This document shows, one piece after another, positions 1-35,000 of a stretch of 64,000 nucleotides of DNA; the first letter of the stretch is position 1, and the number at the start of each line of letters is the position of its first letter. The notes under the pieces were generated by a model that saw only the letters and a list, made by a program, of their open reading frames with translations, did no database searches and was not told the origin of the DNA. Origin of the DNA: Dromaius novaehollandiae (lineage: Eukaryota; Chordata; Aves; Casuariiformes; Dromaiidae); contig NC_088103.1 of assembly GCF_036370855.1 (NCBI RefSeq), forward strand, positions 37,117,904-37,181,903. Reading direction: 5' to 3'. Both the position numbers and the translations under genes were made by a program.

Positions 1-2
1 TT

Positions 3-20508
<20,506 letters not shown>

Positions 20509-20905
20509 ACGAAAGTGTACTGACAGCTTGTTTGGAAGATGTGTATAGTGTGATGTTTATGCCAGGGAACTGTAAATTTAATATACAACATATTTAGTCC
20601 TTGTTTAAAATAGTTTTTGAACATACATTTTAACCAAAACCCCAAAAGGTTTAGTTTCAAAGGAGCTTGAGTACTCATTTTGTCTCTGTTGCTGTATTTT
20701 ATAAGATAATTGTTAATGTTACCTTTATACAGTACCTGTAGTTTGAAAGTTTTATTCCCCTCCCTCAAATCTTTTGTAAAGTGTCCTATTGCTGTTTTAA
20801 AGCTTTTCAAGAAGTGCTAGCTATTCCTTCCTAATTATAATTTTATCATTTATATTGCCTCACATGTTTTTTTAATAGCTTCAATTAAAATGATTGGTTT
20901 TATCG
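20509..20905 (+). other. SMC3: SMC3 3' untranslated region (end approximate)
   Basis: AT-rich sequence after the stop codon, ending about 15-20 bases past the ATTAAA signal at 20884. The end is inferred from that signal. Longer transcripts using the AATAAA sites near 21.75-21.80 kb are possible. Confidence 0.7.
20884..20889 (+). promoter_or_regulatory. SMC3: ATTAAA polyadenylation signal of SMC3
   Basis: ATTAAA 376 bases after the stop, followed within about 40 bases by a T/G-rich stretch (TTTGTATATG), the usual arrangement around a cleavage site. Confidence 0.65.
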
Positions 20906-21743
20906 CTGTAATTTGTATATGTTAAGTGCTTGGTTTATGTTGCCTGTCTTTAGGGGATTTCACTGAGATGGAGTAAATGTATTGATCATATTGGAGCTGC
21001 TAATTTCAGAAGTATGAGACAAAATTATTGGTTCAAGCTATACTTAATTCTGTTTTTTTCTTTTTGCACATTGTCAATGGCTGTCATAAACTTTGGATAG
21101 GGTTTAGATTCATCAGCCAAATGCCAGCTATGGCTCAGCAGAAAATTACCTCAAGTCTGTACTTACACAGATTTATAATATTCTGGTTATTGAATTGAAA
21201 AATAGTGTGCAAGTATCAGAAGACACTGAAGTCTCAAAAACCCTAGATTTGTATCAAGACAACTTTCTTCTTTTCCCCAACACTCTGGAATTGCCAAGTC
21301 CAGTGTAATAATTCCTCTGTATTCTTTCAGCCTGGCAGACCAGCATTACTTAGGCCAAGTGTCAGTCACCAGTCAAAATAAGAATATTTTCCTGGTGCCA
21401 AGCTAGACTTCTGATGTTTAGTGATGGTGTTTAGAATTTCCTGTGCTATTTTGTAAAGCTTAAGGCTTTTCCTTGAACTTTTTATTTCCCATCTCAGATA
21501 GTAAAGCAGTTGTAAAAGCAAAAAATCAATTGGTGTTGCAAAAAGGAGCCCTAAAACAGACTTCTGACAGAGAAGAACTTAGGTCTGCATTCCATACTCT
21601 TTACTGAAAAAGATTAGTTACTAGCATAAACCTGCAGTAAGTAAACAAATGGTTTTGGAAGTAAGGACTACATTCAGCTGTCATTTATCTTTCCATGTGA
21701 TCTAGCCTTAGTTGTCTTAACCTTAAACAGTACAGTGAGAAAC

Positions 21744-21802
21744 AATAAACTTGTATACTGCATTTACTCTATAGGGCACTTCCACTGAAAAAGGAGAATA
21801 AA
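21744..21802 (+). promoter_or_regulatory. Two downstream AATAAA signals (possible distal SMC3 3' ends)
   Basis: AATAAA at 21744-21749 and at 21797-21802. Either could end a long SMC3 3' UTR. Nothing in the sequence proves use. Confidence 0.3.
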
Positions 21803-23036
21803 GCTGTCTGATAGGTTTTCATCTGCTGCTTAAGCACCTTCGCTCCCCACTGAGAACATTGGTTGGTGCTGCTTACTCCATGTGAGGAGGTGGAGGGGAG
21901 GAGGGCATGAATATGTGAGTCTCCTGAGCTGGGAAGTGCAAATAATTATGGGGAAAAGGTAGGATAAGAGAAGAAGACTAAAGTTAGTACAGGGGCAACT
22001 TCTCCAGGGAGAGATAGTCATGCAGGAAGTTGCTTCCTGCAATAAATCTTACAGATCAGAAGGAAGAGGATGTCCTGTTTGATAGAGCAAAACTTTCCAT
22101 TCTTCCTATGGAGTCATTAACTACATAGTAGACTTCCCTCAGTGAAGAGAGGGTAGGGTACAAAACTTGAAACAAAAACTCACAAAGGCAAAATAAATTC
22201 TTCCCAATCCTTCTCCCCCCCCCCCCCCCAAAAAAAAACCTTTTAGCATTTAAAGGCACTTTGTATTTGAGAACTCTGAAGGCTTTGAAATGTGTCCTCT
22301 GTAGAGAGAGCTCTGACTGGGTTATGTCTTTAGGCTGGCTGCAGAGCGAAGCATTCCTAAATTATTCACAGGTGGAACAAACAAATGAATTCTAAGTCCA
22401 AGAATCTAGTCAAACTTGGCAGCTGATGCAACAGATTCATATCCAAGGTTATTGATTTCATGGTATTTGATCCAGTGCATGTAACTAAACATGGTAAGTG
22501 CCCATAATCTGTGACCATCAGATACAGAACTTCACTGTAGTTGTAGCAGGCTGCTCTCTCAGTTTACTGGTTAAGCTTGCTAATACCAGGCCATTAGATT
22601 GACAGTTGTTAGTTTGAACTGTAGTTCAGTTTGAAGAGATGTACACTTCATAGACAATTAAGTTAACTTCTGTGCTTGATTTGATCAAATTGTGATCCTA
22701 ATTAGGAGGCAGTAGATATATTTGAGCAGAATCTTTATTTGTACAATGTTAAGCATAATAGGGCCTAGATTTAACTAGATGTAATAGTAACTTCATCTGT
22801 GCTAAAAATTTTCCTGTGAGTTAAGTCTGGCAATTTTAAGTCTGTTATCAAGCACAGTAGAAAAGTGGGTAATGATTCTAGCATGCTGGTGAAAAATACA
22901 CAGCTGAATCCTGGGTTAATACTATACAGAGTAAGAGTAGAAAAGCCCTTAGCCGTCTTTTTCAATCTATTACCTACTAAAGTCTAAGGCTTAGAACTAG
23001 TTCCAGAATCATTTTTGTTCAAGGTAAGTTTGTGGG

Positions 23037-23037
<1 letters not shown>

Positions 23038-23078
<41 letters not shown>
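23038..23078 (-). repeat. 41-base T run with an antisense AATAAA beside it
   Basis: A pure T tract. Read on the minus strand it is A41, and AATAAA (plus-strand TTTATT at 23114-23119) lies about 35 bases before it, as at the tail of a retroposed minus-strand transcript. The adjoining 23160-23440 is GC-richer than its surroundings. No target-site duplication was found. Confidence 0.35.
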
Positions 23079-26000
23079 CATGAACTGAAGTGACTACCAA
23101 TGTAGTTGGGTTTTTTATTTTACTCTATTTTTCTCCTTTGGAAGTGGTATTTCTAGAGAGGCCGCTTTCTAAGTAGATGCTTTGTTCTCTGGCAACACCC
23201 CTTCCTTCCTGTGCACTCGCTATCAGCCCTGTGGTGCCCTCTCTGCTGTGCAGCTACACTGCAAAGTGGGGAGGGGGAGATCTAATGGCATCAGTTCCTT
23301 GCTCTGGTTCACTGAATAATGGTGCTAGCAGTAGCACTAACATGCGCAGGAATGCAATGGGAGATGATCTTAGGCAGCAGCTCCTGCAGATGTCAAAGCA
23401 CAGCACTTTGCATGGTGCGACAGATGAGATACTAATACCCTACATTTAGCTTGACTTGTGAAGTACATAAGCCCAAAATTAAAACTAAAGGTGGTCTCAA
23501 ACAAATGTAAGGTGAGTTATTTATCTACCAAAATATGCACCAGCTCGCTACACTGGAAAGGAAATGGGGAGAGAGGGGGAAACGGATGGAGACAGAGAAG
23601 AGGTGCATGGAAGTGGTAGAACCAGATGTTGAGCCATGATATGTGCTGTTTTAAGGGAAGTCCTGGTATAAAGGAGGAGGAATTGCCTGGTAAATTGTCA
23701 GTGCATACAAATGAAAGCAGTAATGGGATTTCCCAGGCTGATTTTTGCCATGGCTAATGTCAGGAGTTGCACAAGAAAAATCCAGATTTTGTTGCTGTCT
23801 GCCACTACTGATCCACTTCTGCTGCATAAATCTAAATAGTTTTTATGACACGGTCATTGCAAAATGCAGTTGAAATGATATGTTTCCAAGGTATGTGTAT
23901 TTGTCGTGTTCTTGATGACGGTTCATACCTGATCTCCTCAACTTTGCAGTCTGGAAGTTCTTTTCTGTCTGCCAGGGCACAAAATTCTTGCTGGGGTTTG
24001 AAAAGTCAAGCTTTGGTTAGAGTTAGTGTATCCTTCAGTTTCTTCAGATATATCCAATTTTTCCCACTGTAAAGTTTGTTAAGACTAGAAGTTGTAGAAA
24101 TCCTGCGTGCCCAATGGCACGTGCTCTCTATGTCTAGGAAGCCTGGGCCCTGGCATATTGACTGCAGGGCCTGCCTGGCAACTTCTGTTAGGTGCTCCTC
24201 AGAAACACGGTAAGACAGAGCTGGTTGTTCTTTTGGGTCAGTATCAGAAGTACAGTTTCTGATAAGTGTAATGGGAGAGAGAAAGTCACTAGAAGTATGA
24301 TCTAGAAAGAAAGAATTTAGGAAAGTTGCCATTTTTCATTCTTCTGGTTACTATAATTACCATAAAACAATTGTTGCCTGGATGTGCAAATGGGGGGCAA
24401 CTTGAAAGCTGGTGTTAATGTAATTGCTGAGTAATACCAATATGGTGGTTCAACCATTTTCATAGCTGTCAATCTGTGGAATTTCATCATCAGCTGAATC
24501 TCTAATCACTGGTGATTCATTTTTAATAAATGTCCTTCAAATATTTTGTAAGAGTATCACCTTTTGAGTTTCACTTTATATTTTTAGTATCTTAGGTGTC
24601 ACAAGGTGTAGTTTGTAGTTTGGGGCAGCAGATGGAGCCAAACTGGACTAAATATGCAAAAATATTTTTTCTTTCTTAAATTAAGATTAAACAGGAGAGT
24701 TACAGCTTTTTTGCAAGGTTTTTCTGAGTTCCAGTGGCTATGTTGGTTATGAGGACCCTTAACAAGTACAGAAATATGGAAGATAAATAGTTGCATGTGG
24801 GCAAATTATGGAAATAAAAATGATACACCCTCATAAAGATTTGAAAAAGGCTTGAAAAATTGGCTAAAATGTTCTGGATGGGTAGAATTGTGCCATTCCA
24901 AAAGAATATGAATAAAATTATGCAGCAGCTCTCCCTCCCCCATCCACCCGACCCAGAAATACACAGTTCAGGTGAAGTCAAACATATCTGGAAAGCTATC
25001 ACAAAGTATAAAAATCGGGTTCCTTTATGACAAATTACTAGTAATTCTTTCCAGTACACTTCCTGACAAAATAATCATTGTCTTTGCAGCTGAGTCTGTG
25101 GGAGTGGATGATTCCTGAAGAAGGGACGAACAGGAGGGAATGGGGCCTCTTCTGTTAGAATTCTGCTATCGAATTGCAGGTGTGGAGTGAGTTATCCTGA
25201 CTGCTGAAGTCAGCAACTGCTGGGATCCTCTTAGCTGCTCCTGTCAGAGTGTATTTATCCCTAGTCACCCAGGGACACTTCTGAAGAACAGCTGCTTTGC
25301 TGTTGGAGCACCAGGTTATATTAGATAATAGCTCTTCACCTGAGAGGGAAATGTCACTCTTTTATGGGCTCTAATGGAGCCCTGCTGGTTTTACGAGCTG
25401 AGAGTCTTCAGATACTGTTTCAAAATATTATCCTAGGGAAAGGTAACCTTAGACCCTGGAAAGGTCTTTATTTTCCAGCATCTGTTTTCATTCCTCGTTA
25501 GTCACAATGGATGCTTTTATTATCTCCTTAGGTAAAAGTATTTCCAAAAATAAAATCTAAATTTTTTCATCTTACGTAAGTTCATTTGACTAGTGATGCT
25601 GCCTGATTTTTCTATTAGGTTTATAAAAGACTCTTTTGTTTGTTTGTTTTTTTTTTGGTAAAAAGCAAACACTTTCAATGTGAGTATAAATGTGTTCGGG
25701 CTTGTTTTAGGTGGAGGTATTTTTCACCTCCATCCTGGCATGATGTCTTGTTTCTCCCTAGCTCACTGAGCTCCAACGCAGAGAGAAGGCAGTTGGGCTG
25801 AGATACTTAGTTTCAGTTGCTTTGTCTTTGTTCCTTTCGTCTCGCTTTGTCTCATCGATGCCTTTGAGTATGACCACGAGGGGACATCTCCCACAGTGCA
25901 TGTTAAGCTTGCTCACTTCCAAGTTCAGCTTTTTAATTTTAGTTTTCTCCACTCCCCATTTGTTTTGTCCCAGACATTTCTTATTAATGTAGCAACAATG

Positions 26001-29000
26001 ACTCTCACTTAAAATCAGTGTGCAGTAGTCTTTAAATTCCTCTTGCTGGTTTATGAGCTAAGTGCTAACCATGTTCAAATGGATTACATTTAGCCAATGA
26101 GATTTTTATAACCACACTGAGCCAGCATCAGTTTTCAGTGCTACTGAATCAGCAGCCGCTTCATGTTGCATTTCACTTCTAGGAGAATTACATTGTTTTT
26201 CTCAGATGCTCCCAGAATTCTACTTGCTAAGGCAAAGAACTACTCATAATTACTTATCAGTCACGTGTCACATTTGCATTTTCTCCTCTGGGTGAAAACA
26301 TTAGGATGAGAAATGTCAAGCATCAGAACTGGAGAATTTGCATGTCATTTCCCACTATTCTAAAATGTGATTTAAATAAGGCAGAATCTGCATGTAGAAA
26401 CCACTTCTGCAACCATGCCTTAGAGGAGGTATCAGTAAGATGTTTGTTGGGTTACAAGGAACTCTGTGAAGGTTATCTGTATATACTGTGCTTTAGATAG
26501 GAGGCATTCCAGATAGAGTGTACAGTATCTAGTTGCTCCTGACCTCACTAAATGTTATAGGCAGTTACTTCTAGAGCGTGGAGCTCAGGGAAAATCTCCT
26601 CTGTCTCTCCAACAGAACTCAAGTTTTCTGCTTAAACTTTAAGGATAAACATATATCCATGCCCTTCAATGTTCAGATCACCCAAAGAACTAAGGTGTTT
26701 ATCCAGCCAGCTGCATGCAGGCCCTCATAGTGCAGTAGTATTGCTTAAACTATGGGAAAATTGGAGCTTGTAAATGAATTTGTGGTTAGTATCAGAACTT
26801 AAACTTGTAAACAATATTGAGTAGCCAGAATCTCTCAGCTCAGCTGTAGCTTGCAATATGGCCTACCTGAGCATAAGCTGTATTCCAATTGCTTTGTAAT
26901 TACCTGCAGACTGACACAGACTGTACAAACAAAAACTACCCTGACAGCGCTAGGGTTCCTCTATATGTCTGCCACAACAGCTGGGAAGGAATCTTTTATT
27001 TTTGCAGGATATACTGATTACCAGTTTGATCTTTTATAAGTACTGTTGCATTCAATATTGTGTCTGAATGGGAACTGAACAGCACCTTGATTGCTTCCTA
27101 GATGATGAAAGCATTGTAATGCAGAGGAGTTATTTAGACATGGTTCTTAATGAACAGCTGTTAGTATATAAATAATACTTTAAAAACCAGCACTTTTTAA
27201 TTGACAAAAAAAGGAAGCCCAAGCACATCAGGGGCGAGGACAGTTCTGGGGTCTTAACTTTTTTCTGGTCACACTTACCCACAATACAAATGTGTAGATT
27301 TGTTGCAAGATACAACTTTTAGGGTATCTAGTGGATTGCAATGTTGGTTATTTATCTTGAAAAGATACAAAGTCACCTATTGCTGTTACAGTTACAGCCA
27401 CTGTCAAGACAGGAGTCTTCTGTGAAGCCTCTCTTTTGTACATGACAATTTTCTGACCACGTTTCAGTAGGTGCCCCAGTATTGCTGGCCCCGGGGACTT
27501 TCGGTGAGCCTTACTGGAGGTAGCAAAGGCAGTGGATGAGGTTTAAGCTGATCTTCCTTGATCACAAGGGATTTTTTCTTTGGATTTGTTCTTTGGTTCA
27601 TTTGGAGAACAAAGTTCCAAGAGAAAAGTGCTCTGGTGGACTAGAGGGTGCTTCTGAGCCCAAGGTTTAAATTGCTCAACCTCTCTTTGCCTGCGTGAAT
27701 CCTCTTACCCAACAAAGATAGTTATGTTGAAGCTTGTGATGGCTCTGATGCTAAAATAAGAAATTCGGGCAAGTACCTAGCTAGATGGATGGACACACAG
27801 CTCTAGAAATTTTTCAGAACCATGGCAATATTCAAATCTCTTACTTAATGTGCACTGTAAAAGGTGCTGTGTTCACAACTGTAGTTAGAGGCTATATGAA
27901 AAAGCATTCATGCACAAGGGTCTATATGTCTAGATTAAGTCTGTAAGAAGTCTCTTGTGAATATCAGGGTAAATAAGAGGGAGCCCACATCGTTAGTTGT
28001 GTACCTTATTTCAAAAGAGATGAGGAAGTATAGTAAGCTGTAGTAGTGTGAGTTGTGCCAGCCTCTGTGGACCTTTAGCACTTGTCTTCTGTACCAGCAA
28101 ATCTCCATCTACTGCATAAAGCAGTGTAGGGTCCTAGCTGTTACAAGTTCCGTATCACACCCGGATTAGATGCCCAAGGAAGTGAGTATTTGCTCAGTGT
28201 CCAGTGTTTCAAAAAGATTATTTGGGAGATCCATAGATAAAGAGAGACCACAAACTGGGTGAGGAAGGGGGACTTTATATTCGTGAAGTCATGAAAGACT
28301 GGTGGGTAGCTGGAGTAAGGAGTGAAAGCAGGGGAAAGTTTTCTTTTTTCCCCTTATTCCTTTTCTCCCCCTTCCTCAAAAGACTGAGGCACTCTCTGGA
28401 TGAAAAGTCCTACTTAGAAAGCGGGAGCAAAATGTTCCCTGTCAGAATGGGAATCGGCTAGCAATATTCAGCACAGTATAATTCTGCTTTGTCTAACTCC
28501 TCATTGTTTTTGAGTTACTGTGTGAAGTGGCTTGGGTTGATTTTTGGAATGTGCAGCAGGGTGAGGGGGAAGCATGAATGGATACAGCTGGCAGAATAAA
28601 GCCGGAGAGGAGGCTCCCAGGACAGCAGGGTGTTGTGTTTTTCTTGGCTATGTACAAGTCCAAGAGGAGAAGCTTCTCTGTGGGAGCCCGTGGGGGCTAG
28701 ATAGCAGCAGGGTATGTTGTGCTGGTTCTCCAAAATACCATCAGCTCTAGATGAGTTCCTGATTCTGGGTTGCTCTGAGATTGGCAGTCAGATAAGGACA
28801 CTTGATTCTCAAGTGTATTTGCTTTTTAAGTTTCTTTGTAAGAAAGCATCCCTTCCCTTGTCTGATCCTTCCAAGGTCACCTGGCACCAAGGGGAATGGC
28901 TGCTCAGTGGATTGCCTTTTCAGATCAATGACAGGAATTTGTGGCATTCTCCATGCCATACGGTCCTAAGGAATCCATGAATGGAGCCCTAGGATGTAAG

Positions 29001-31982
29001 TGTGAGTTTATACACTGGCTGATTGTAGAGATTGTATTAATAACTCTTTGTTGTGTAGTGCGTAGATGTTGGCCTGTGTGGAGAAAGAGCTAAAGGGCTG
29101 TAACCAAGCTTTCTGGTACTTGCTCTGTGACATTCAGCAATTCAATGGCTACTGTTGTCTTTATCTGTGGGGAACTTCATCTGTGCTCACAATACCCCTT
29201 GAAGCATTCAGCCTGTGCAACAAACAGCATTACCAATACCACTATGTTTACTTGTTCTCTGTGAATTTCTAGGTGCCAAAATATCTGAGGCAGGATCTAG
29301 GACGCTTCGTTATGCTCTTTGTGGAGAAATCAAAGAACACTGTCTGGAAAACTCCCATTTGCTCTGTGCACTGTCCCTCCCAAGCAGCGTCATGGAGCAT
29401 TGCCAGTTCCTATGAGGTGCTCTGCTTGGTGACTAGACAACTTTATTTAGCAGGACACGCAATCTAGCAGTTTCAATTGGGAGACTATTAAGAGGGAAAA
29501 AAAATGATGATGAAAGAGGCTAATTAGGTATATAATATCCAAGGTCACATCCTTGGATAACTTAATATTATTAACATCATCCTGCATGGCAATGCATTGT
29601 TTTAAGGGTGCTTATGAATAAAGTCTAATATGTTGTCAGTAGCACACTCCTACATGCATTTCATTTCACTGGGACTTGAATAATCATTTTATGAACCAAT
29701 TTTGGGAGAGCTGAACACCCTTTATGCTTTGTAGGTTCTCCTGACTTCACCTTTCTAGGGCTATGCACAGTGACAGCAGGCAGCATGGGTGTGTGTGTGG
29801 GTGTGTGTATAATGACTTGGCAAGTCTCCACAGTTGTGGAATTTACAGTCATCACTGTGTATGTAATGCTTGGAGCAGCTTTTTTTTTTTTAATTATTTA
29901 TTTATGGTGGATGATTAATTAGGCCATCTGTCTCTAACGTCTGCTGACCCTTCCCCTTGCTCTCCCCTGTTCTGGTATGTTGGCACATTCACACAGTCAG
30001 TCAAGGTCAAGGTCTGGAGCCTGGGTCTGTGACCTTCACTGCTGAGACCATAATGGCTCAGTCCTGAACTTCCTAAGGTAACTCCTCCCGAATGTTGTGC
30101 ACCCACAGGTCTGAGATGCCACGCAAGGAGGAGGGATCTGTTTACAGCAATATTAAGAATGTGATAGTACAAACTTCCTTCACACACGTAACTACTATTT
30201 GAAGAGTTCTTTATTTAGGCCTAAAGTTAAGGAGTAGAGTAGTTTTTCAAAACATGAATGGAACACTTCCTGATAGGCACCAAAAATGGTGGAGGACACT
30301 TGAAATCAAATGAATTGAACTTGGGTCTGAAAATGTTAAATGCAGACACACTTAGGAATTACTGAGACAGATGGTAAGTTTGATGAAACAGAACCAGAAA
30401 GTCAAGTAAACCTGACCTGGCTTATTTCATTTTGCCACTTGCCTGAAATAAAAACATAAGATACCATCACAAGTATCAGCAGCCAACTAGATATGAAGAT
30501 TTACCCCTATAAAACAACAAGGTATTAGTAACCAAAGAACTTTGATCCACACCTTTGAGATTAATGGGAATTTTTCCACTGAGTTTACTGGCCTTTGGGT
30601 TAAGCACACAGATACAAAAGACCCTTCATAATGGCTCACAGAGAGATCTGTGCAAACACGTGAGGAATCTTTGGGAAGCATTTTTGTAAACAGCTAGATC
30701 TTTGTATGAATGTAAGACTGGAAGACATTTATTGCTGTTGGCAGTTGTCACAGGGATATATGAGTGTCTGTGCAGCACTACGGGGAAGGGGCTTTAGTAG
30801 CATTGCCAGTGGTATAAAATAATGATTTAAACGATAATTAAAAAAAAGTGAGACTATATGGAAATCATGTTTGTTTTTTTTAATAGAAGGCAGTAGGTTT
30901 TTTTTACTTGCTGCCTCCCCTTGGCCTTTGAAGATACATGTAAGCCATGCTTCAAAGCTGTTGTCTGTTTCCAGGAAGGCTAGGAACCTCTTTTTAATTG
31001 AAAGCTGAAATTCTCCTGCAGTGGTATGACTCCATCACGTACAGCTAAAAGACAGTACAGAATTCCATGAGGTTTGCATTAACGTGGTGGGAAGAGATTA
31101 TAACTTAGCTGGAAGAGGAAATGATAGAACAAGATTTAGTGGAGCTGACCAGCAACAAGGAAGGAGGAGGAATTCTTATGTATAGGTAGTACTCTAAGCA
31201 CAACAGCTGATGACAGACTAGTCATAGGATGTCTGGAGAAGCATACCTCTCTTGCGATACTACATCAGGACCAATTCTGACGAGGGAAATTCATGAACAG
31301 TAAATTCTATTCTGAATTAAATTCACGATATTATTTAGGCTAACAGCTTCAAAGAGGAGTTAGTTTCCAGCTGTTTTTTCCTCTGGCTAATTTCAAATGT
31401 GTGTTTTTGCACATGCTTTGGCTGCAACACTCAAAGGTTTGCCTTGTGGGCCCAGGCAGTCCTGTTTGGAGGTGAGGCAGCTGAAGAGATTGATGTTGCA
31501 GGATGATGATTTCAAATCTAAACATCTGCTCTCACCCCTTGAGGCCACCTTCCTTCAAGGACCCAAGCCTGCCTAGGCTCAACTGCAGTTGCCTACCAAC
31601 AGACGAGATTGCTGCTGTGTGATGAGGCCCTGCCTAGGCTGCACCAAAAAGTTGGCTTTGGAGCAGTCACAGGCATGGGATTCCCTGTGCCTGCCCATCT
31701 CTGCACACACGGCTGCTGTACATTGGGTCTGATGCCCCTCATGTGATCCAGAGCATATATTCACAGGCACTTGCAGGATCACAGTATAGCGGATGAGCAG
31801 ATCTGCTATGGGAGCAACCTCAGCCTCCTGTCAGAGATGGCACTGACATAGCCTCAGTTTTCCTGCTGCAATTTAGCTTAGAAAGCTCTCGGGCATCTGT
31901 GTGACTTCTCATTGTGAAGTAACCTAGAGGCAGAACAAAATGAATGGCCTGCATGTAAACTCAGTAGGAGGGAAAGGGTACT

Positions 31983-32004
31983 GGGGGGGGGGGGGGGGGG
32001 GGGG
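31983..32004. repeat. 22-base G run
   Basis: A pure poly-G tract in intergenic DNA. Such runs are rare and prone to sequencing error, so the length may be inexact. Confidence 0.85.
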
Positions 32005-35000
32005 AGGAAGCCTAAAAAAGCTTCATGTAAATGTTTTCCTGACTTTTCTTCTTATGAGTCTTTGAGCTTGGGCAACTTTTGAGGAGTTCTCAACATATAC
32101 CACAGCACAGGGAATCTCAGTTTTCAAAAACAGAGATGGGCTTATGAGTTGATATGAAAATGAAACATTCCCTACATTGTTGTTATAATAGTTCCTCTGT
32201 CTTAATAATCCCTGAAAGACTGAAGCAGAAAATGGGTTGCTCCTTGTAGAGAAGTTGGCAACCATAAAATTCAGATTACTTTGAGACTTCTGTCCCTCTG
32301 ACTTCACCAACTGGCAGAAAATTAGATGACATCAAAGGATCACTGGAAAGGGGCTTATTTAATTATAAAAATTATTGGAAATTGTCATATGTGGTGGTAG
32401 TGCTAACAGCTGCTTTAATGTCACTTTGCTGCAAAAGAGAGCTGCATTATGCCTGGATAAGGATGTAAAAGCTGAAACTGAACTGCGATAATGGAGATGT
32501 AAGTTGAACTTACTCTGGGATATACAATCACTAAATTCCACTGTCTGTACTACACGTGTTAAAGGCTCAAGAGTGCGGGAGTTTGATTTTTTGGGGGGGA
32601 GGGGTAGTACTGTTGCAAGGAATTAAATGAATTCTTGAATTAAAAAAATTAGCTTGCTTAAAAGCATTCAGATGAGATACTTATGCAGGTAACAGTCCTG
32701 TCCTAACAAAGAGTTAGAAAAACAACTATTTTCTGTATGCGGGGGGGTTGTTTTGTTTTTCATAAGACCTTAAATATCTGTGTTGTCTTTGAGTTTTCTC
32801 TGTGCCAACTTGGTATTTAGGAAAAGTACAACCCTTTTTTGAGAACAAAGGTGTGCTCATTCAGAAATGGGAGACCCAACTGCGAGCTGGGTCAGAGATC
32901 GCTAAAACATACCTGTTCCAAAGACCTTTGCAATGGGGGTTCATCCTGCCGCGTAAGTTATTCCCTCTACTTGATCCATCTTTCAGTGAAATTGAGGTGT
33001 AAAAAGCAGTGATGTATGGCTTTCATAAGTAATTGAAATATGTCTTAGAACCAGACAATTTTGAGTTAAGTTCTTCCGGATAATTAGCTATAGTTATCCT
33101 GTTTGAGTCCACAGTGGTGTGAAGGCTTGAATAATAATTTTTACTACATCCACAATATTAATAATATATCTTTTGCAGCTTTGATCTACAGCTGTTATTG
33201 ATCACTAGAAAATTGTATAGCAATATTTTAATAATTACTTAAAAGTATGTAAGACAGTAAAAATCTTTCCACAGAATCGGAAGTGGACATGAGGGCACAG
33301 AGTGACATTTTGGAATGCCAAGAGCTCAGTGTTCAATGGGACCCTCAACACTTCTGTAATTTCTACCCACTGATCAGGGCCATAGGGTTTGGGGAAGGGA
33401 CGCCAAAGAGGGAAAGTAATTGCAATCACAAATTGGGAAGTTGCAGGCAAACATGTATGAGTTTTGTTGCTAAGGTCTACTTCAGTTTGGCTTACTGGCC
33501 CTCCATCTCCTGTGATGCGAGTCCTTACCCTGCAACTACTGGATGCCTTGAGAGAATTTTGGAAAGCAGACAGAGAAAGTATGTCTCTAATGGAGCAACA
33601 AGATTCAAGGCAAGGTGTATTTCTGAAGGATTATCAGAGGCCTTGGGCATGCAGTGAGACACAAGGCTGTAGGCCAAGTGCTTTCAACCCCTACCAGTGC
33701 AATAATCCATGCAAAGCGTGCTGTCTTATCCATCTAATTGTAGAATTTTCAGAGAAAGAAACTAAGAAATCAGAAATGAAACTCTGTAGGATGTATCAGT
33801 AACTGTTCTGAAATGTTGACTTGTTTCCAAACTTTCATATACTCTTTATGACCTAAAAGATCAGCTCTTTTAAAATTTCTTTTAAAGCCAGGTAAGACCT
33901 GTGGGGGTTAACAGCTCTCTGCAGTAAAATTTTAACGGTATCCATGGTCCATAAATCATGTTCATTGATGGGAACCTTGATGGTGTATATATGAGAAGGC
34001 TAATGGCTTTGGGAGTTGGATGTTTTGTTTGTTTTAATCTTCTTTCCTTTCCAAAATCCACCATAACTGATATCTTCATAATAGCATGAGAAACTATGCC
34101 TACTGAAAAATATTTTCATGGATGACCCTGAATAGTTTTAAGGCTAGTCACTCGCTGTTTCTTCTAAAGAGTCATCCATTTACAGGAGCAGAAGTCTTGT
34201 CTTGTAGCCCTTGAGCTGGGTTTATGACAGAGGAAAAGATCACTTACTTCATGGCTAGTCTGTCAGGAAAACTATCTGGGAGAGGCGGGAGGGAAAATAT
34301 GGGTTGAGAAAAGCCTGGGAAGAGGAGTGCCAGCTGGATAGTGTGTTTATAATGAATTTATAGACCAGCCCATCTCTTGCCCTTGCACATAAGATGGATC
34401 TCTTTTTAGTATAAAGGTTTTTACTGAAATTCTTTTGGGATATTCAGTGAAGATGCTGAAAAAGCAACTTCCCCTGACTGTACTATACAATCTATTATGT
34501 GGAATGGTACAGAACTGAAACAGCCTGTCCAGTGGGAACAGTTTTGTTTTGTGTTATCCTTCCAGCAAGGGTTTATTTGTGTGTGCTGGAAATTGCAATA
34601 TTAAATTCTCCAGCATGGAAATTCTGTGTGAGGATTATCAGCCTTAGGTTTTCTCAATGTGTTGTAATCCATGCCTCCTGTTTGCACAGGAGTTCTCTGG
34701 AGCTTCCACTGCAAAAGTTTTGAAATAGTTGCCTGCAAGTAGGAAATCTGAGCTCTCTGCTGAGGAATAACAGAAAATAATGTCTTCTCTGTTTTACCCA
34801 TCCTGCTTGCCAATGCCTATTAAAAAACATTTCTCTCACTTCCTTCAAGAAATTGGTTTTAAGCTGTCAAGCTTAAACTAGCTGGTAGCATTGCTCTCAG
34901 TGAGTAAAACTGATCAGTTTTCTAAGTTGGCCAGACATAAACCTTGGAAACAAAAGACTTAAGTTTCTTTTGCCTTTTTCTTTTTACAGATTTACACATA

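Noticed and set aside
24006..24332. 108-codon minus-strand open frame
   Set aside because: I could not link it to any family and saw no codon-use or boundary evidence. Length is within chance for this window.
29066..29200. Third possible MIR-like SINE
   Set aside because: Only TGCTCTGTGACATTCAGCA and a weak 'atctgtgggga' resemble the family. Too little to call.
33283..33657. 124-codon plus-strand open frame
   Set aside because: No similarity recognised and no start context or splice signals. Part of it (33330-33400) looks like decayed inverted-repeat element sequence.
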